A stretch of 64,000 bases of DNA from NCBI RefSeq assembly GCF_007197775.1, contig NZ_CP041638.1, forward strand, positions 3,534,001 through 3,598,000, read 5' to 3'. Each line of letters begins with the position of its first letter. The first letter of the stretch is position 1. Below are positions 33,533 to 42,192 of the stretch, one piece after another. Origin of the DNA: Thalassotalea sp. PS06. GTDB lineage: Bacteria; Pseudomonadota; Gammaproteobacteria; Enterobacterales; Alteromonadaceae. The translations under genes and the position numbers were made by a program. The notes below the pieces were generated by a model. That model saw only the letters and a list, made by a program, of their open reading frames with translations. It was not told the DNA's origin and did no database searches.

Positions 33533-34795
33533 TTAGCTGCGTACCTGACCATCACCATAGACGATGAACTTTTCCGTAGTTAGCGCTTGCAAACCCATAG
33601 GGCCAAATGCATGAAGCTTTGATGTGGAAATACCAATTTCAGAGCCAAGGCCCAGCTCACCACCATCAGAGAAACGCGAAGATGCATTCACCATCACCAC
33701 CGACGAGTTGATTCGACGAATAAATTCCCGGGAACGCTGATAATTTTGAGTGACAATAACTTCCGTATGATCTGAGCTATATTCCTGAATATGGGCGATG
33801 GCACTATCAAAATCAGAAACTACCCGAACCGCCACTTCCTGTGCCAGATACTCAGCGTGGTAATCATCTTCTGTTGCCAGTTCGCTATTATCAAAATACT
33901 TAGCGCTGGCCTCACAACTATGGATCTTTACTGCAAATGGTGCCAATGCCTGTGCCGCATTCGGTAAAAACGTATCGGCAATATCACTGTGCACTAATAG
34001 GGTTTCAATGGCATTACAGGCACTCGGACGCTGGGTTTTACCGTTCACCAGTATTTCAACGGCTTGTCCTAAATCCGCTTCATTATCGATGTACAGATGA
34101 CAGACGCCTTTATAATGTTGAATGACAGGGATTCGTGAATTGTCACTGACATAACGGATCAGCGCTTCGCCGCCGCGAGGAATCACCAAATCAATATATT
34201 CATTGAGGGTCAGTAGTTCAGTGATAACACTGCGATCGGTATTTGGCACTATGGTGATAATTTCCGTCGGAATGGCAAAATCCTGTAATACCTGATGCCA
34301 TAAGTCGGAAATTGCCCGATTACTGTGCACCGCTTCTGAGCCACCACGTAAAATCACCGCATTACCAGATTTTAAACAAAGCGCCGCAGCCTCGGCGGTA
34401 ACGTTTGGACGCGCTTCATAGATCATCGCAATAACCCCCAATGGGATACGCATCTTGCCAACTTCAATGCCATTTGGGCGCTTGTTCAAGCCACTAACAC
34501 TACCAACCGGATCCGCTAAAGCGACGATTTCTTCAATCGCACTGGCGATACCTTCAATACGCGCATCGGTCAATAACAAGCGATCTAACATGGCATCCGT
34601 TAAACCTTTGGCTCGACCTGCGTCGATATCTATCTGGTTTTCAGCCATCAATTTGGTTTTTTCATGACGAACTTTAGCGGCCATCGCCATTAAAATGTTA
34701 TTCTTCTGGGTTGTGGTTAACTGAGCAACCACCGGGCACGCCTGACGAGCTTTTTTGGCTAAACTGGCGATATCAAATTGGGAAACGTCATTCAT
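33533..34795 (-). CDS. proA: gamma-glutamyl phosphate reductase ProA
   Basis: I place the start at ATG 34795 (420 residues) rather than the GTG four codons earlier. PLGVIAMIYEARPNVTAEAA, LKSGNAVILRGGSEA, the segment with the catalytic Cys near RPSACNAIET, and SSRFSDGGELGLGSEIG are ProA landmarks of this aldehyde-dehydrogenase-fold enzyme. It makes glutamate semialdehyde for proline. It lies 22 bases after proB in the same operon. Confidence 0.95.
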   Translation of the reverse strand: MNDVSQFDIASLAKKARQACPVVAQLTTTQKNNILMAMAAKVRHEKTKLMAENQIDIDAGRAKGLTDAMLDRLLLTDARIEGIASAIEEIVALADPVGSVSGLNKRPNGIEVGKMRIPLGVIAMIYEARPNVTAEAAALCLKSGNAVILRGGSEAVHSNRAISDLWHQVLQDFAIPTEIITIVPNTDRSVITELLTLNEYIDLVIPRGGEALIRYVSDNSRIPVIQHYKGVCHLYIDNEADLGQAVEILVNGKTQRPSACNAIETLLVHSDIADTFLPNAAQALAPFAVKIHSCEASAKYFDNSELATEDDYHAEYLAQEVAVRVVSDFDSAIAHIQEYSSDHTEVIVTQNYQRSREFIRRINSSVVMVNASSRFSDGGELGLGSEIGISTSKLHAFGPMGLQALTTEKFIVYGDGQVRS

Positions 34796-34817
34796 AATCG
34801 TGCTCACTGGTTTGTGA

Positions 34818-35927
34818 CTATTTACTACTTAATACTAAATCATCGCGATGGATGACTTCCTGGCTTGGGCAGTAGCCAAGAATGGCTTCGATATTGTGAC
34901 TGCCTTGCCCCTGAATCCGGGCAAGATCGCTACTGGAATATTGTGAGATGCCTTTGCCGATAATTTTCGGTGCTTGTTCGTCAAAATAGATAATGTCGAC
35001 AGCTGCGCCTTTGGCAAAATCTCCGGTCAATCCTTTCACTCCAATGGCCAATAAAGACGCGCCAGTTTCCTGCAAAGCGCGCACCGCACCTTGATCAACA
35101 TGCACCGCGCCTGAACTTTTCAGGGTATTTTTTAGCCACTGTTTTTTCGCGGTTAGGGTATTACCCTGGGCACTAAAGTGAGTACCCGGATTTTCGCCAT
35201 TTAACAATTGCTCAAATACCCGAGGTTTAGTGCCATTGACGATAAAGGTTTCAATACCCTGTTCGCAGGCCTTGTCCGCCGCCTGAATTTTGGTAGCCAT
35301 ACCGCCAGTTGCCAAATGATTACTGGTACCGCCAGCAAGGTCATAAATGTCCTGAGTAATTTTTTCGATATTAGGAAGCAAAATAGCATCGGCAAATTTG
35401 CGCGGGTCCTTATCAAAAACGCCATCGACATCACTCAATATTAGCAACGCATCGGCTTCAACAACCATGGCCACTAAAGCGGCAAGATTGTCATTGTCGC
35501 CGACTTTTAACTCTTGGGTGGCAACCGTGTCATTTTCATTGATGATAGGCAACGCTCGGTTTTCTAATAACACCCTTACCGTGTTTTTAATATTCAGATA
35601 GCGCTTTCTATCTTTAAGATCGCCATGGGTTATCAATAACTGCGAACAAGAAAAATCAAAAAATCGTTGCCAGTTTGCCATCATCTGCATCTGGCCAACG
35701 GCGGCCATCGCCTGCTTGGCAGCAATCGAGGGATTATTAGAACCATGGGTAATAAGAGCGCGGCCAGCAGCAACACTCCCGGAAGAAACCAGGATGACTT
35801 CGATATCTTTTTGGTGACAGTCACTGATGAACCCAGCAATCGCCAGAACATGCTTGCCGGAGCAACCTTGCCCGTCTGGTGAAACCAGTGCGCTTCCTAC
35901 TTTTACTACAATTCGTTTGTACTGCAT
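34818..35927 (-). CDS. proB: glutamate 5-kinase ProB
   Basis: The ATG at 35927 (MQYKRIVVKVGSALV) has GGCAAGG before it and gives 369 residues, the normal ProB size; the open frame extends 23 codons further without support. The amino-acid-kinase domain has ILVSSGSVAAGR, INENDTVA, DNDNLAALVA and TGGMATKIQAA; a PUA domain fills the last 95 residues. It phosphorylates glutamate and is normally inhibited by proline. First gene of proBA. Confidence 0.95.
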   Translation of the reverse strand: MQYKRIVVKVGSALVSPDGQGCSGKHVLAIAGFISDCHQKDIEVILVSSGSVAAGRALITHGSNNPSIAAKQAMAAVGQMQMMANWQRFFDFSCSQLLITHGDLKDRKRYLNIKNTVRVLLENRALPIINENDTVATQELKVGDNDNLAALVAMVVEADALLILSDVDGVFDKDPRKFADAILLPNIEKITQDIYDLAGGTSNHLATGGMATKIQAADKACEQGIETFIVNGTKPRVFEQLLNGENPGTHFSAQGNTLTAKKQWLKNTLKSSGAVHVDQGAVRALQETGASLLAIGVKGLTGDFAKGAAVDIIYFDEQAPKIIGKGISQYSSSDLARIQGQGSHNIEAILGYCPSQEVIHRDDLVLSSK

Positions 35928-36240
35928 TACCTTGCCACCCAGAAATAATATGCCTTGTTTGAGAGTTCTCGCTGAAAAGATTGAATCAGACAACATTTCA
36001 GTTGCCAGAGCTAATGGCGCGAGTAGAAAAATCCAACCGATTCAGGATAAAAAAAACACAGATGTTAAGCAAGTGTAAAATCGCTTAAATCCCTTGTTTT
36101 TACTGGCTTTTCACTACCTTAGTGAAAACTGGACTCATTCAGGATTGAAATCTGGAACTAACAAGTCCGTCTGATAATGATATTCTCAATATATTCAATA
36201 TCTAAAGCCTGTCTGACTCTAACTTATATAGGGATGTAAT
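35928..36240. other. proB / MFS intergenic region with 21-bp palindrome
   Basis: A 313-base divergent promoter region. It contains the perfect 9-bp inverted repeat TTTTCACTA-CCT-TAGTGAAAA at 36108-36128, and GATATT...AATATC nearer the MFS gene. The palindrome is a candidate operator for the transporter gene, with no T-run to make it a terminator. No coding sequence is supported here. Confidence 0.6.
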
Positions 36241-37446
36241 ATGCAGCCATCACAGCCAGTTCCCGTGGAAAATAAACCCGCAACTGATTCGGCCTACGTC
36301 TGGTATCGCGACATCGATCCCAATGGTTTAGTCGCCCGCACCATGTTGGCTTTTCTGGCAACGGCCGGCCTGTTTTACGTCAATATTATGCCAGCGTTAG
36401 TTTCCGGGCTGATAGAAGCTTTAGGGTTTAGTAAAAAAGATGCTGGATTGGTAGCATCGTTTAATGTTTATGGTGCTGCACTCGGCGCCTTTGCTGCGGT
36501 TTTTGTAGTCAAAATATGGTCGTGGCGAACCACCTCCGTTGCATTGCTACTGGCCCTGATAGTGACCGACTTAATTTCTATCGTTATCCATGATCCATAC
36601 GCGTTAATGGCAATGCGCTTTTTACATGGTGCGATTGGCGGATTGCTTGTTGGCGTTGGTTTTTCCATTATCGCCCGCACCAAAGAAGCGGATAAAACCT
36701 TTGGTATATTGTTATTAGTGCAGTTTGGACTCGGTGGTGTTGGCGTTATATATATTCCGCCATTGGTCCCGGAATATGGCACCGCCATTTTATTCTCGTC
36801 GTTAATTGCATTCTCGGTTTGCACTTTATTAATGCTGCCGTTTATCCCCCAGTATCAAGAAAATGCGAATCCACAAAAAGACGTGCAACAATCGATACAA
36901 AAATGGCCTTTGCTATCAGCGCTATTTGCATTGTTTTTATTTCAGGCCGCCAACATGGGCTTGTACGCATACATCATTGATTTAGGTCAGGTTGCCGGGT
37001 TAAAGACTGAAATGATATCAACCATCATCGGCGTTTCAGCCTGGTTTGGGATCCTGGGTTCAATGTTAGTGGTCTGGTTATCAACCCGATTTGGACGCAG
37101 CATTCCATTAACCATTGGTATTATTTTCACCGGTATCAATACTCTTATTCTTCATTACGCCGCGCAAGAATGGGCATTCTGGCTGGCCAATATCAATATC
37201 GCCATTGCCTGGGCCTTTGTCATTCCTTATATTCTGGGTTTATGCTCCGAATTCGATCGCCAGGGGCAAATGGCAGCGCTTGGCGGATTTGCCTCAAAAA
37301 TGGGACTGGCATCGGGGCCATTAGCAGCAGCGTTAATGGTAAGTGGCTTTAGCTATGGGTTTCTTATCAATATCGCCGTCGTGGCTTTGATATTTTCAAT
37401 GATTGCTGCTTGGTGGCCGGCAAATTTACTCGACCAGGAATCCTAA
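36241..37446 (+). CDS. MFS transporter
   Basis: A 401-residue protein with twelve predicted helices in two halves, a charged central loop (PQYQENANPQKDVQQSIQKW) and a soluble N-terminal tail of about 30 residues. The FNVYGAALGAFAA segment and RFLHGAIGGLLVGVGFSIIA are typical of MFS helices 2-5; the usual basic motif between helices 2 and 3 is poorly kept. The substrate is unknown. It is the first gene of a same-strand block with a serine hydrolase, MocR regulator, C-N hydrolase and TonB receptor, so it may take the product of that locus across the inner membrane. It ends 10 bases before the hydrolase. Confidence 0.85.
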   Translation: MQPSQPVPVENKPATDSAYVWYRDIDPNGLVARTMLAFLATAGLFYVNIMPALVSGLIEALGFSKKDAGLVASFNVYGAALGAFAAVFVVKIWSWRTTSVALLLALIVTDLISIVIHDPYALMAMRFLHGAIGGLLVGVGFSIIARTKEADKTFGILLLVQFGLGGVGVIYIPPLVPEYGTAILFSSLIAFSVCTLLMLPFIPQYQENANPQKDVQQSIQKWPLLSALFALFLFQAANMGLYAYIIDLGQVAGLKTEMISTIIGVSAWFGILGSMLVVWLSTRFGRSIPLTIGIIFTGINTLILHYAAQEWAFWLANINIAIAWAFVIPYILGLCSEFDRQGQMAALGGFASKMGLASGPLAAALMVSGFSYGFLINIAVVALIFSMIAAWWPANLLDQES

Positions 37447-37456
37447 GGGTTTGCAT

Positions 37457-39211
37457 ATGTTGAACAGCAAATGGCAGCTCTCCATGCTGCTTTTGCTGAT
37501 TCTCACAGCTTCAGCCAGCGCCCAATCAACGTCAGATTTAACCTCATATTCAGCAGGGAAAATCAGCAGCCAGCAACTTAATGACAAAAGCATCATTAAG
37601 CCAATATTATTGGCGAAAATGTCACCATCAAGCAAGGCAATGCCGGCTAGCCTCGAGCTTAAAGGCAAGATAAGTTTCACCCCGGTTTTCGAGAATGCTT
37701 ATTTTCAGATACTGACCGACGAATTTAATTACCAACAAAACTCACAATTACAACTATCTGAATTACCAGTTTTCGACATCGAGCTTATCTCTATCAACGG
37801 CACTTTATTCCCTAAAATTCGAGGTACCGTAACTACGCCGCATCCGCACTGGGATTATGTAATTGAGCCGGGAAAGGTTTGGCGCGAAGGCAGCGATAAA
37901 TCAATTAACCGAGCGTTGCTCCCCTTTGCCCTTCAGGAAAAAAATGCTAATTGCCTGCATAATGGCCTGATAACGTTTCTGTTTGATGACAAAGGCAAGA
38001 TCAGTAACGGTTTTTATCAGATCAGCAGCGAAACCTGCACCTACCTGCAATTTGATGCATCCGGCTATTTGGCAACTAACCTTATAGCTGATACCTCATT
38101 AGCAGGGAATACTATTTCACAACAAGCAGACGTTTACCAAAAAAGCGTTAATTCTGTTACCGAGCTTCAAGCCCTCAAAGAGCAATTTGCTAATGCTGAT
38201 CTCGAAGCATTAGCCGGTAAATCCGATAACAATTCCAATGCTATATCTGTCGCCGGCATTATCATTGCTGGTAACCATTTTCAGGCGCCGTGTATGACAC
38301 GCCATGGTCGTCATCCCCTGTGCCAAAGCCTGACCCTTCCTTCTTATTCTCTGGCAAAATCCATGTTTGCATCACTCACCCTGCATGCATTAAGGCAAAG
38401 ATTCCCCGATATTGATAGCCTGCAGGTAACCGACTGGGTTGAGCAGTGCAACAGCAAGGAATGGCATGGGGTATCGACATCAAACCTTCTCAACATGAAT
38501 ACCGGTTTATATGATTCCGAAAGTTATTCAGACGATGAATTTTCAGAAAAAATGGAGGGCTTTTTTGACGCCAGCAGTCATCAGCAGAAAATCACTCAAG
38601 CCTGTAGTTTTTTTAATAAAAAACAATCACCTGGCGAGCGATTTATTTACCATACATCAGACACTTACATCTTAGGCACAGTCCTGAATAAATTTTACAA
38701 ACGGCATCATGAACCGTCACAGGATCTATTTTATGATTTTGTGGTTGAGCAACTTTTCAAACCGTTGGCGCTGAGCCCGACGACCTGGACAACAAGGCGC
38801 AGTCTGGGGGATATTGGACAACCATTTACCGGCTACGGCCTGAATTTATTACCCGCGGACATCGCGGCTTTAGCCGATGCCGCTTACGCTAAGCCTGCAA
38901 ATACCTTATCCGCCCATAAAGCCTGGCAACATATTCTGGCAACCAAAGCGCAATTAACCAACGAAACGCATCCCGCGATTTTTGCACCTAACTTCGCTTA
39001 TGCACAAGGCTTCTGGTTTCAGGATATCGCTGAAGTTCTCAACTGCGCTAAACCAACCTGGGTGCCATTTATGTCCGGCTATGGCGGTATAACCGTTGCC
39101 TTTCTACCTAAACAAATCACCTACTATGTATTCGCTGACAATCATAATCATCAATGGGCTCAGGCACTTGTTGCCATCGATGCGATTATCCCACTTTGTG
39201 CAAGTGATTGA
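37457..39211 (+). CDS. secreted beta-lactamase-family serine hydrolase
   Basis: I choose the ATG at 37457 with AAGGG 8 bases upstream (584 residues); it starts a clear signal peptide (LSMLLLLILTASASA). Residues about 285-575 resemble class C beta-lactamase/PBP-like hydrolases: S298-x-x-K301 (SLAK), a Tyr motif in YHTSD near residue 395 in place of the usual Tyr-x-Asn, and a glycine-rich GYGGI region near 540 in the place of the KTG motif. The first 270 residues are an extra domain I cannot name. Such enzymes cleave esters, amides or D-peptides in the periplasm. It is cotranscribed with the MFS gene. Confidence 0.75.
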   Translation: MLNSKWQLSMLLLLILTASASAQSTSDLTSYSAGKISSQQLNDKSIIKPILLAKMSPSSKAMPASLELKGKISFTPVFENAYFQILTDEFNYQQNSQLQLSELPVFDIELISINGTLFPKIRGTVTTPHPHWDYVIEPGKVWREGSDKSINRALLPFALQEKNANCLHNGLITFLFDDKGKISNGFYQISSETCTYLQFDASGYLATNLIADTSLAGNTISQQADVYQKSVNSVTELQALKEQFANADLEALAGKSDNNSNAISVAGIIIAGNHFQAPCMTRHGRHPLCQSLTLPSYSLAKSMFASLTLHALRQRFPDIDSLQVTDWVEQCNSKEWHGVSTSNLLNMNTGLYDSESYSDDEFSEKMEGFFDASSHQQKITQACSFFNKKQSPGERFIYHTSDTYILGTVLNKFYKRHHEPSQDLFYDFVVEQLFKPLALSPTTWTTRRSLGDIGQPFTGYGLNLLPADIAALADAAYAKPANTLSAHKAWQHILATKAQLTNETHPAIFAPNFAYAQGFWFQDIAEVLNCAKPTWVPFMSGYGGITVAFLPKQITYYVFADNHNHQWAQALVAIDAIIPLCASD

Positions 39212-39248
39212 ATTTTCCTAAGTTGCACCAACCAAAGAAGTTCAGTAG

Positions 39249-39272
39249 TCTAATTTATAAACAACAATTAGA
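39249..39272. promoter_or_regulatory. candidate MocR operator
   Basis: TCTAATT (39249-39255) and AATTAGA (39266-39272) form a perfect 7-bp inverted repeat 10 bases apart, ending 9 bases before the MocR start. Position fits autoregulation; binding is inferred. Confidence 0.35.
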
Positions 39273-39281
39273 ACAAACATC

Positions 39282-41129
39282 ATGCTGCAGCATCTGTTAG
39301 TGTTGGAAGCGAATACCAATATCAGCCTCCAGCAACAAATAAAGCAAAAACTTATTGAGGCAATTATCCACGGTTATTTTCCCGCGGGTAGTAAGATGCC
39401 CTCATCCAGAAAGCTCGCTGAACAATTGGATGTTGCCCGTAACACCGTCGTTTTTGCCTACCAACAACTAACCGATGAAGGCTATCTGATATCGAAAGAG
39501 CGAAGCGGCATCTATGTCAGTGATAACCTGCAATCTCACTTCGAACAAAACCCGCCAGCCGAATCCAGTGAAGACAAATGCCACTGGAAAAATCGACTGA
39601 AAACACCAACAAGATCGAAATTACCGCCACCATATCCCGATAACTGGCAAGAATACCCATACCCATTTATTGCCGGCCAGTTCGACTTAAGCTTATTTCC
39701 GGTAAACCCCTGGCGTGAGTGCTCCAGGCTTACCATGAACATTAACGAAATCTCTACATGGGCCAGCGATAGTGGTTCTCAGGATGATTTGTTTTTAATC
39801 GAGGAAATTCGCACTAAGGTGTTACCGCGAAGAGGCATTTTTGCCAAACCCGAAGAAATATTGATCACCGTGGGTTCGCAACAAGGGCTGTATCTGCTGA
39901 GCGAACTGGTACTAAATCCGCAAACCATACTGGCGATGGAAGAGCCGGGTTATCCAGGTATGCGCCAATTAGCCGAACATCGTGGTGCGGCGATAGATTT
40001 GGTGAAAGTGGATAATAAAGGTATACAGGTGGATGAAATCAACAATCATGTTGATGCGGTATTTACCACCCCCAGCCATCAGGTACCTACCGCCGTTACT
40101 CTTTCCCAAAGCCGGCGTGAACAGCTGATAGAAAAAGCCAACGAACATGATTTCATCATCATCGAAGATGATTACGAATGTGAAGCGAACTTTGTTACCA
40201 ACCCACATCCGGCGATAAAGAGCCTTGATACTCAGGGGCGGGTTATCTATCTATCGAGTTTCTCTAAAGTACTGGCACCAGGTTTACGCATTGGCTTTAT
40301 GGTGGCGCCAGCAGAATTTATTAAAGCGGCGCGCTCATTGCGCTCGCTTTCGGTCAGGCATCCACCAGCCAATAACCAGCGCACCATGGCACTGTTTATC
40401 TCGCTTGGCTACTACGACACAGTGATGCGTAAACTAAACCAAACCTTGCAATTACGTTGGCAGGAGCTGCGTGAAGCGCTCAATCATTATCTACCAACCG
40501 CTATCGTAACGTCCCATAGTGTCGGCGGCAGTGCCTGTTGGATAAAAGGGCCTAAACATCTGAATAGCCAGCAATTTGCCGCTCAGGCTGCCAAAAACGG
40601 TATCCTGATTGAGTCCGTCAGCCGTTATTATGGTGACGATCGCAAACCTGAGTATTACTTTCGCTTAGGCGTAAGCAGTATCGAGGTGGATAAAATTCGT
40701 GCCGGTGTGGAATTACTGGCGCAGATTTTCTGGCAAAATCAGGAAACGGAATTAGAACAACTGCCGGCTAATGCGCAAAAACTAAATACCGAACAACTCG
40801 CTGATTTCATCGCCAATTGTGAGTTCATTGGCCGCACCGTTTTCGGTGAGCCCTATCGCATCAAGCTTGAAAGCGATGGCTCAATGCAGGGTTGGGAAGG
40901 TCACCATAATGAAAAAACCGATCAGGGGCAGTGGTGGCTCGAAGGCGATACCTGGTTTCGACAATGGCAACACTGGTCTTATGGCGAAGTACTTGGCTTT
41001 AACATTGCGGTTTTAGGGAAGCAAATATTCTGGCTACGTGATGGCAAGCTGGTAGATTCAGCGTTCTATACCCAAAAGCCACCTGTGGCACCATCAGAAA
41101 ATATGCCTGGCCTCATCAAAAACCAATAA
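39282..41129 (+). CDS. MocR-type GntR/aminotransferase regulator with extra C-terminal domain
   Basis: A 615-residue protein. Residues 10-80 are a GntR winged helix (AIIHGYFPAGSKMPSSRKLA, DVARNTVVFAYQQL). Residues about 115-490 are a fold-I aminotransferase domain with the PLP Asp in IEDDYECEANF and Lys in SSFSKVLAPGLRIGF, so it can bind PLP. Unlike ordinary MocR proteins, which end there, 120 more residues follow, rich in Trp and Gly (MQGWEGHHN, GQWWLEGDTWFRQWQHWS), probably a small beta-domain. MocR regulators sense PLP adducts of amines or amino acids. It probably controls the flanking transporter and hydrolase genes. Confidence 0.85.
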   Translation: MLQHLLVLEANTNISLQQQIKQKLIEAIIHGYFPAGSKMPSSRKLAEQLDVARNTVVFAYQQLTDEGYLISKERSGIYVSDNLQSHFEQNPPAESSEDKCHWKNRLKTPTRSKLPPPYPDNWQEYPYPFIAGQFDLSLFPVNPWRECSRLTMNINEISTWASDSGSQDDLFLIEEIRTKVLPRRGIFAKPEEILITVGSQQGLYLLSELVLNPQTILAMEEPGYPGMRQLAEHRGAAIDLVKVDNKGIQVDEINNHVDAVFTTPSHQVPTAVTLSQSRREQLIEKANEHDFIIIEDDYECEANFVTNPHPAIKSLDTQGRVIYLSSFSKVLAPGLRIGFMVAPAEFIKAARSLRSLSVRHPPANNQRTMALFISLGYYDTVMRKLNQTLQLRWQELREALNHYLPTAIVTSHSVGGSACWIKGPKHLNSQQFAAQAAKNGILIESVSRYYGDDRKPEYYFRLGVSSIEVDKIRAGVELLAQIFWQNQETELEQLPANAQKLNTEQLADFIANCEFIGRTVFGEPYRIKLESDGSMQGWEGHHNEKTDQGQWWLEGDTWFRQWQHWSYGEVLGFNIAVLGKQIFWLRDGKLVDSAFYTQKPPVAPSENMPGLIKNQ

Positions 41130-41252
41130 CTGGTTCTACCCCTTTTTCACACGATTTCATAACGTTATCTAAAGCATTTGCTGGTCGGAAATGATTCTGG
41201 CCAGACATGATGATTTCTCTTTTTCTCCCAAACGACAAGGAGCTGCTTCAAT

Positions 41253-42125
41253 ATGTCGACTTTTATGATTGCCGGGCTGCAACTTAATCTGGTCAACAAT
41301 GAAGATAATTTTTACCGGATTCGCGAACAGGTTGTGCTCGCAAAAAAGCGATTCGCACAATTAGATATGGTGGTGTTATCAGAATTAGCCACATTTGGTA
41401 GCGCTCCGCGTTTCGCCCAGACATTACCGGGTGATGCAGAAAATCGCTTTTGCCAGCTGGCGCTGGAAAACAATATTTATCTGGTGACCGGTTCCCTGTA
41501 TCAGCGCATTGATGACCAGATTTACAATACCACGTCGGTGATATCCCCGGATGGCGAAGTCATATGCCGCTATCAGAAAATTTATCCATTTCTTCCCTAT
41601 GAAACCGGCATTACCAGTGGCAACGACTTTACCACTTTTAATATTCCGGGTGTTGGTTGCTTCGGCCTTTCCATCTGTTACGACATGTGGTTCCCAGAAA
41701 CAGTACGAGCTCTTTCTTATCAGGGTGCCGAAGTGGTGATCCACCCGACATTAACGAACACCATAGATCGCGACGTTGAATTGTCTATCTGTCGGGCAAA
41801 TGCAGCGATGAATCAATGTTACATGATAGATATCAACGCCACCGGTGATTTAGCCGTTGGTAAATCTATCGTCGTTGGGCCTGGAGGCGAGGTCATTCAT
41901 CAAGCAGGAACCAATCAGGAACTAATTCTGGTTGAAATTGATTTTGATTATATCCGTAGGGTCCGTGAACAAGGTTGGCAAGGACTCGGACAGCCACTTA
42001 AAAGCTTTCGGGATAAAAACATTCAGTTTCCCCAGTACCATCAGAATTTATCAACCAGCGCCCTGAGTAAGCTCGGGCCACTGCAAAAACCAGGGAGTTC
42101 AATTCTGGACTCATCGGAAAATTAA
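41253..42125 (+). CDS. carbon-nitrogen hydrolase (nitrilase superfamily)
   Basis: A 290-residue cytoplasmic enzyme with AAGGAG before its ATG. The nitrilase triad is complete: E44 (VLSELATFGS), K109 (RYQKIYPF) and C142 (SICYDMWFPE). GDAENRFCQLALENNIYLVTGS and the final FDYIRRVREQGWQGLGQPLKSFRD are typical of amidase-type members. These enzymes hydrolyse amides, ureido compounds or nitriles. It lies between the MocR regulator and the TonB receptor, so its substrate is plausibly what the receptor imports. The precise substrate cannot be deduced. Confidence 0.88.
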   Translation: MSTFMIAGLQLNLVNNEDNFYRIREQVVLAKKRFAQLDMVVLSELATFGSAPRFAQTLPGDAENRFCQLALENNIYLVTGSLYQRIDDQIYNTTSVISPDGEVICRYQKIYPFLPYETGITSGNDFTTFNIPGVGCFGLSICYDMWFPETVRALSYQGAEVVIHPTLTNTIDRDVELSICRANAAMNQCYMIDINATGDLAVGKSIVVGPGGEVIHQAGTNQELILVEIDFDYIRRVREQGWQGLGQPLKSFRDKNIQFPQYHQNLSTSALSKLGPLQKPGSSILDSSEN

Positions 42126-42192
42126 TTCTGGTACTAACTCTGGACAAGATAAGCACATACATTGGTATTATAAAAACGAGCGAGAAAAACCC

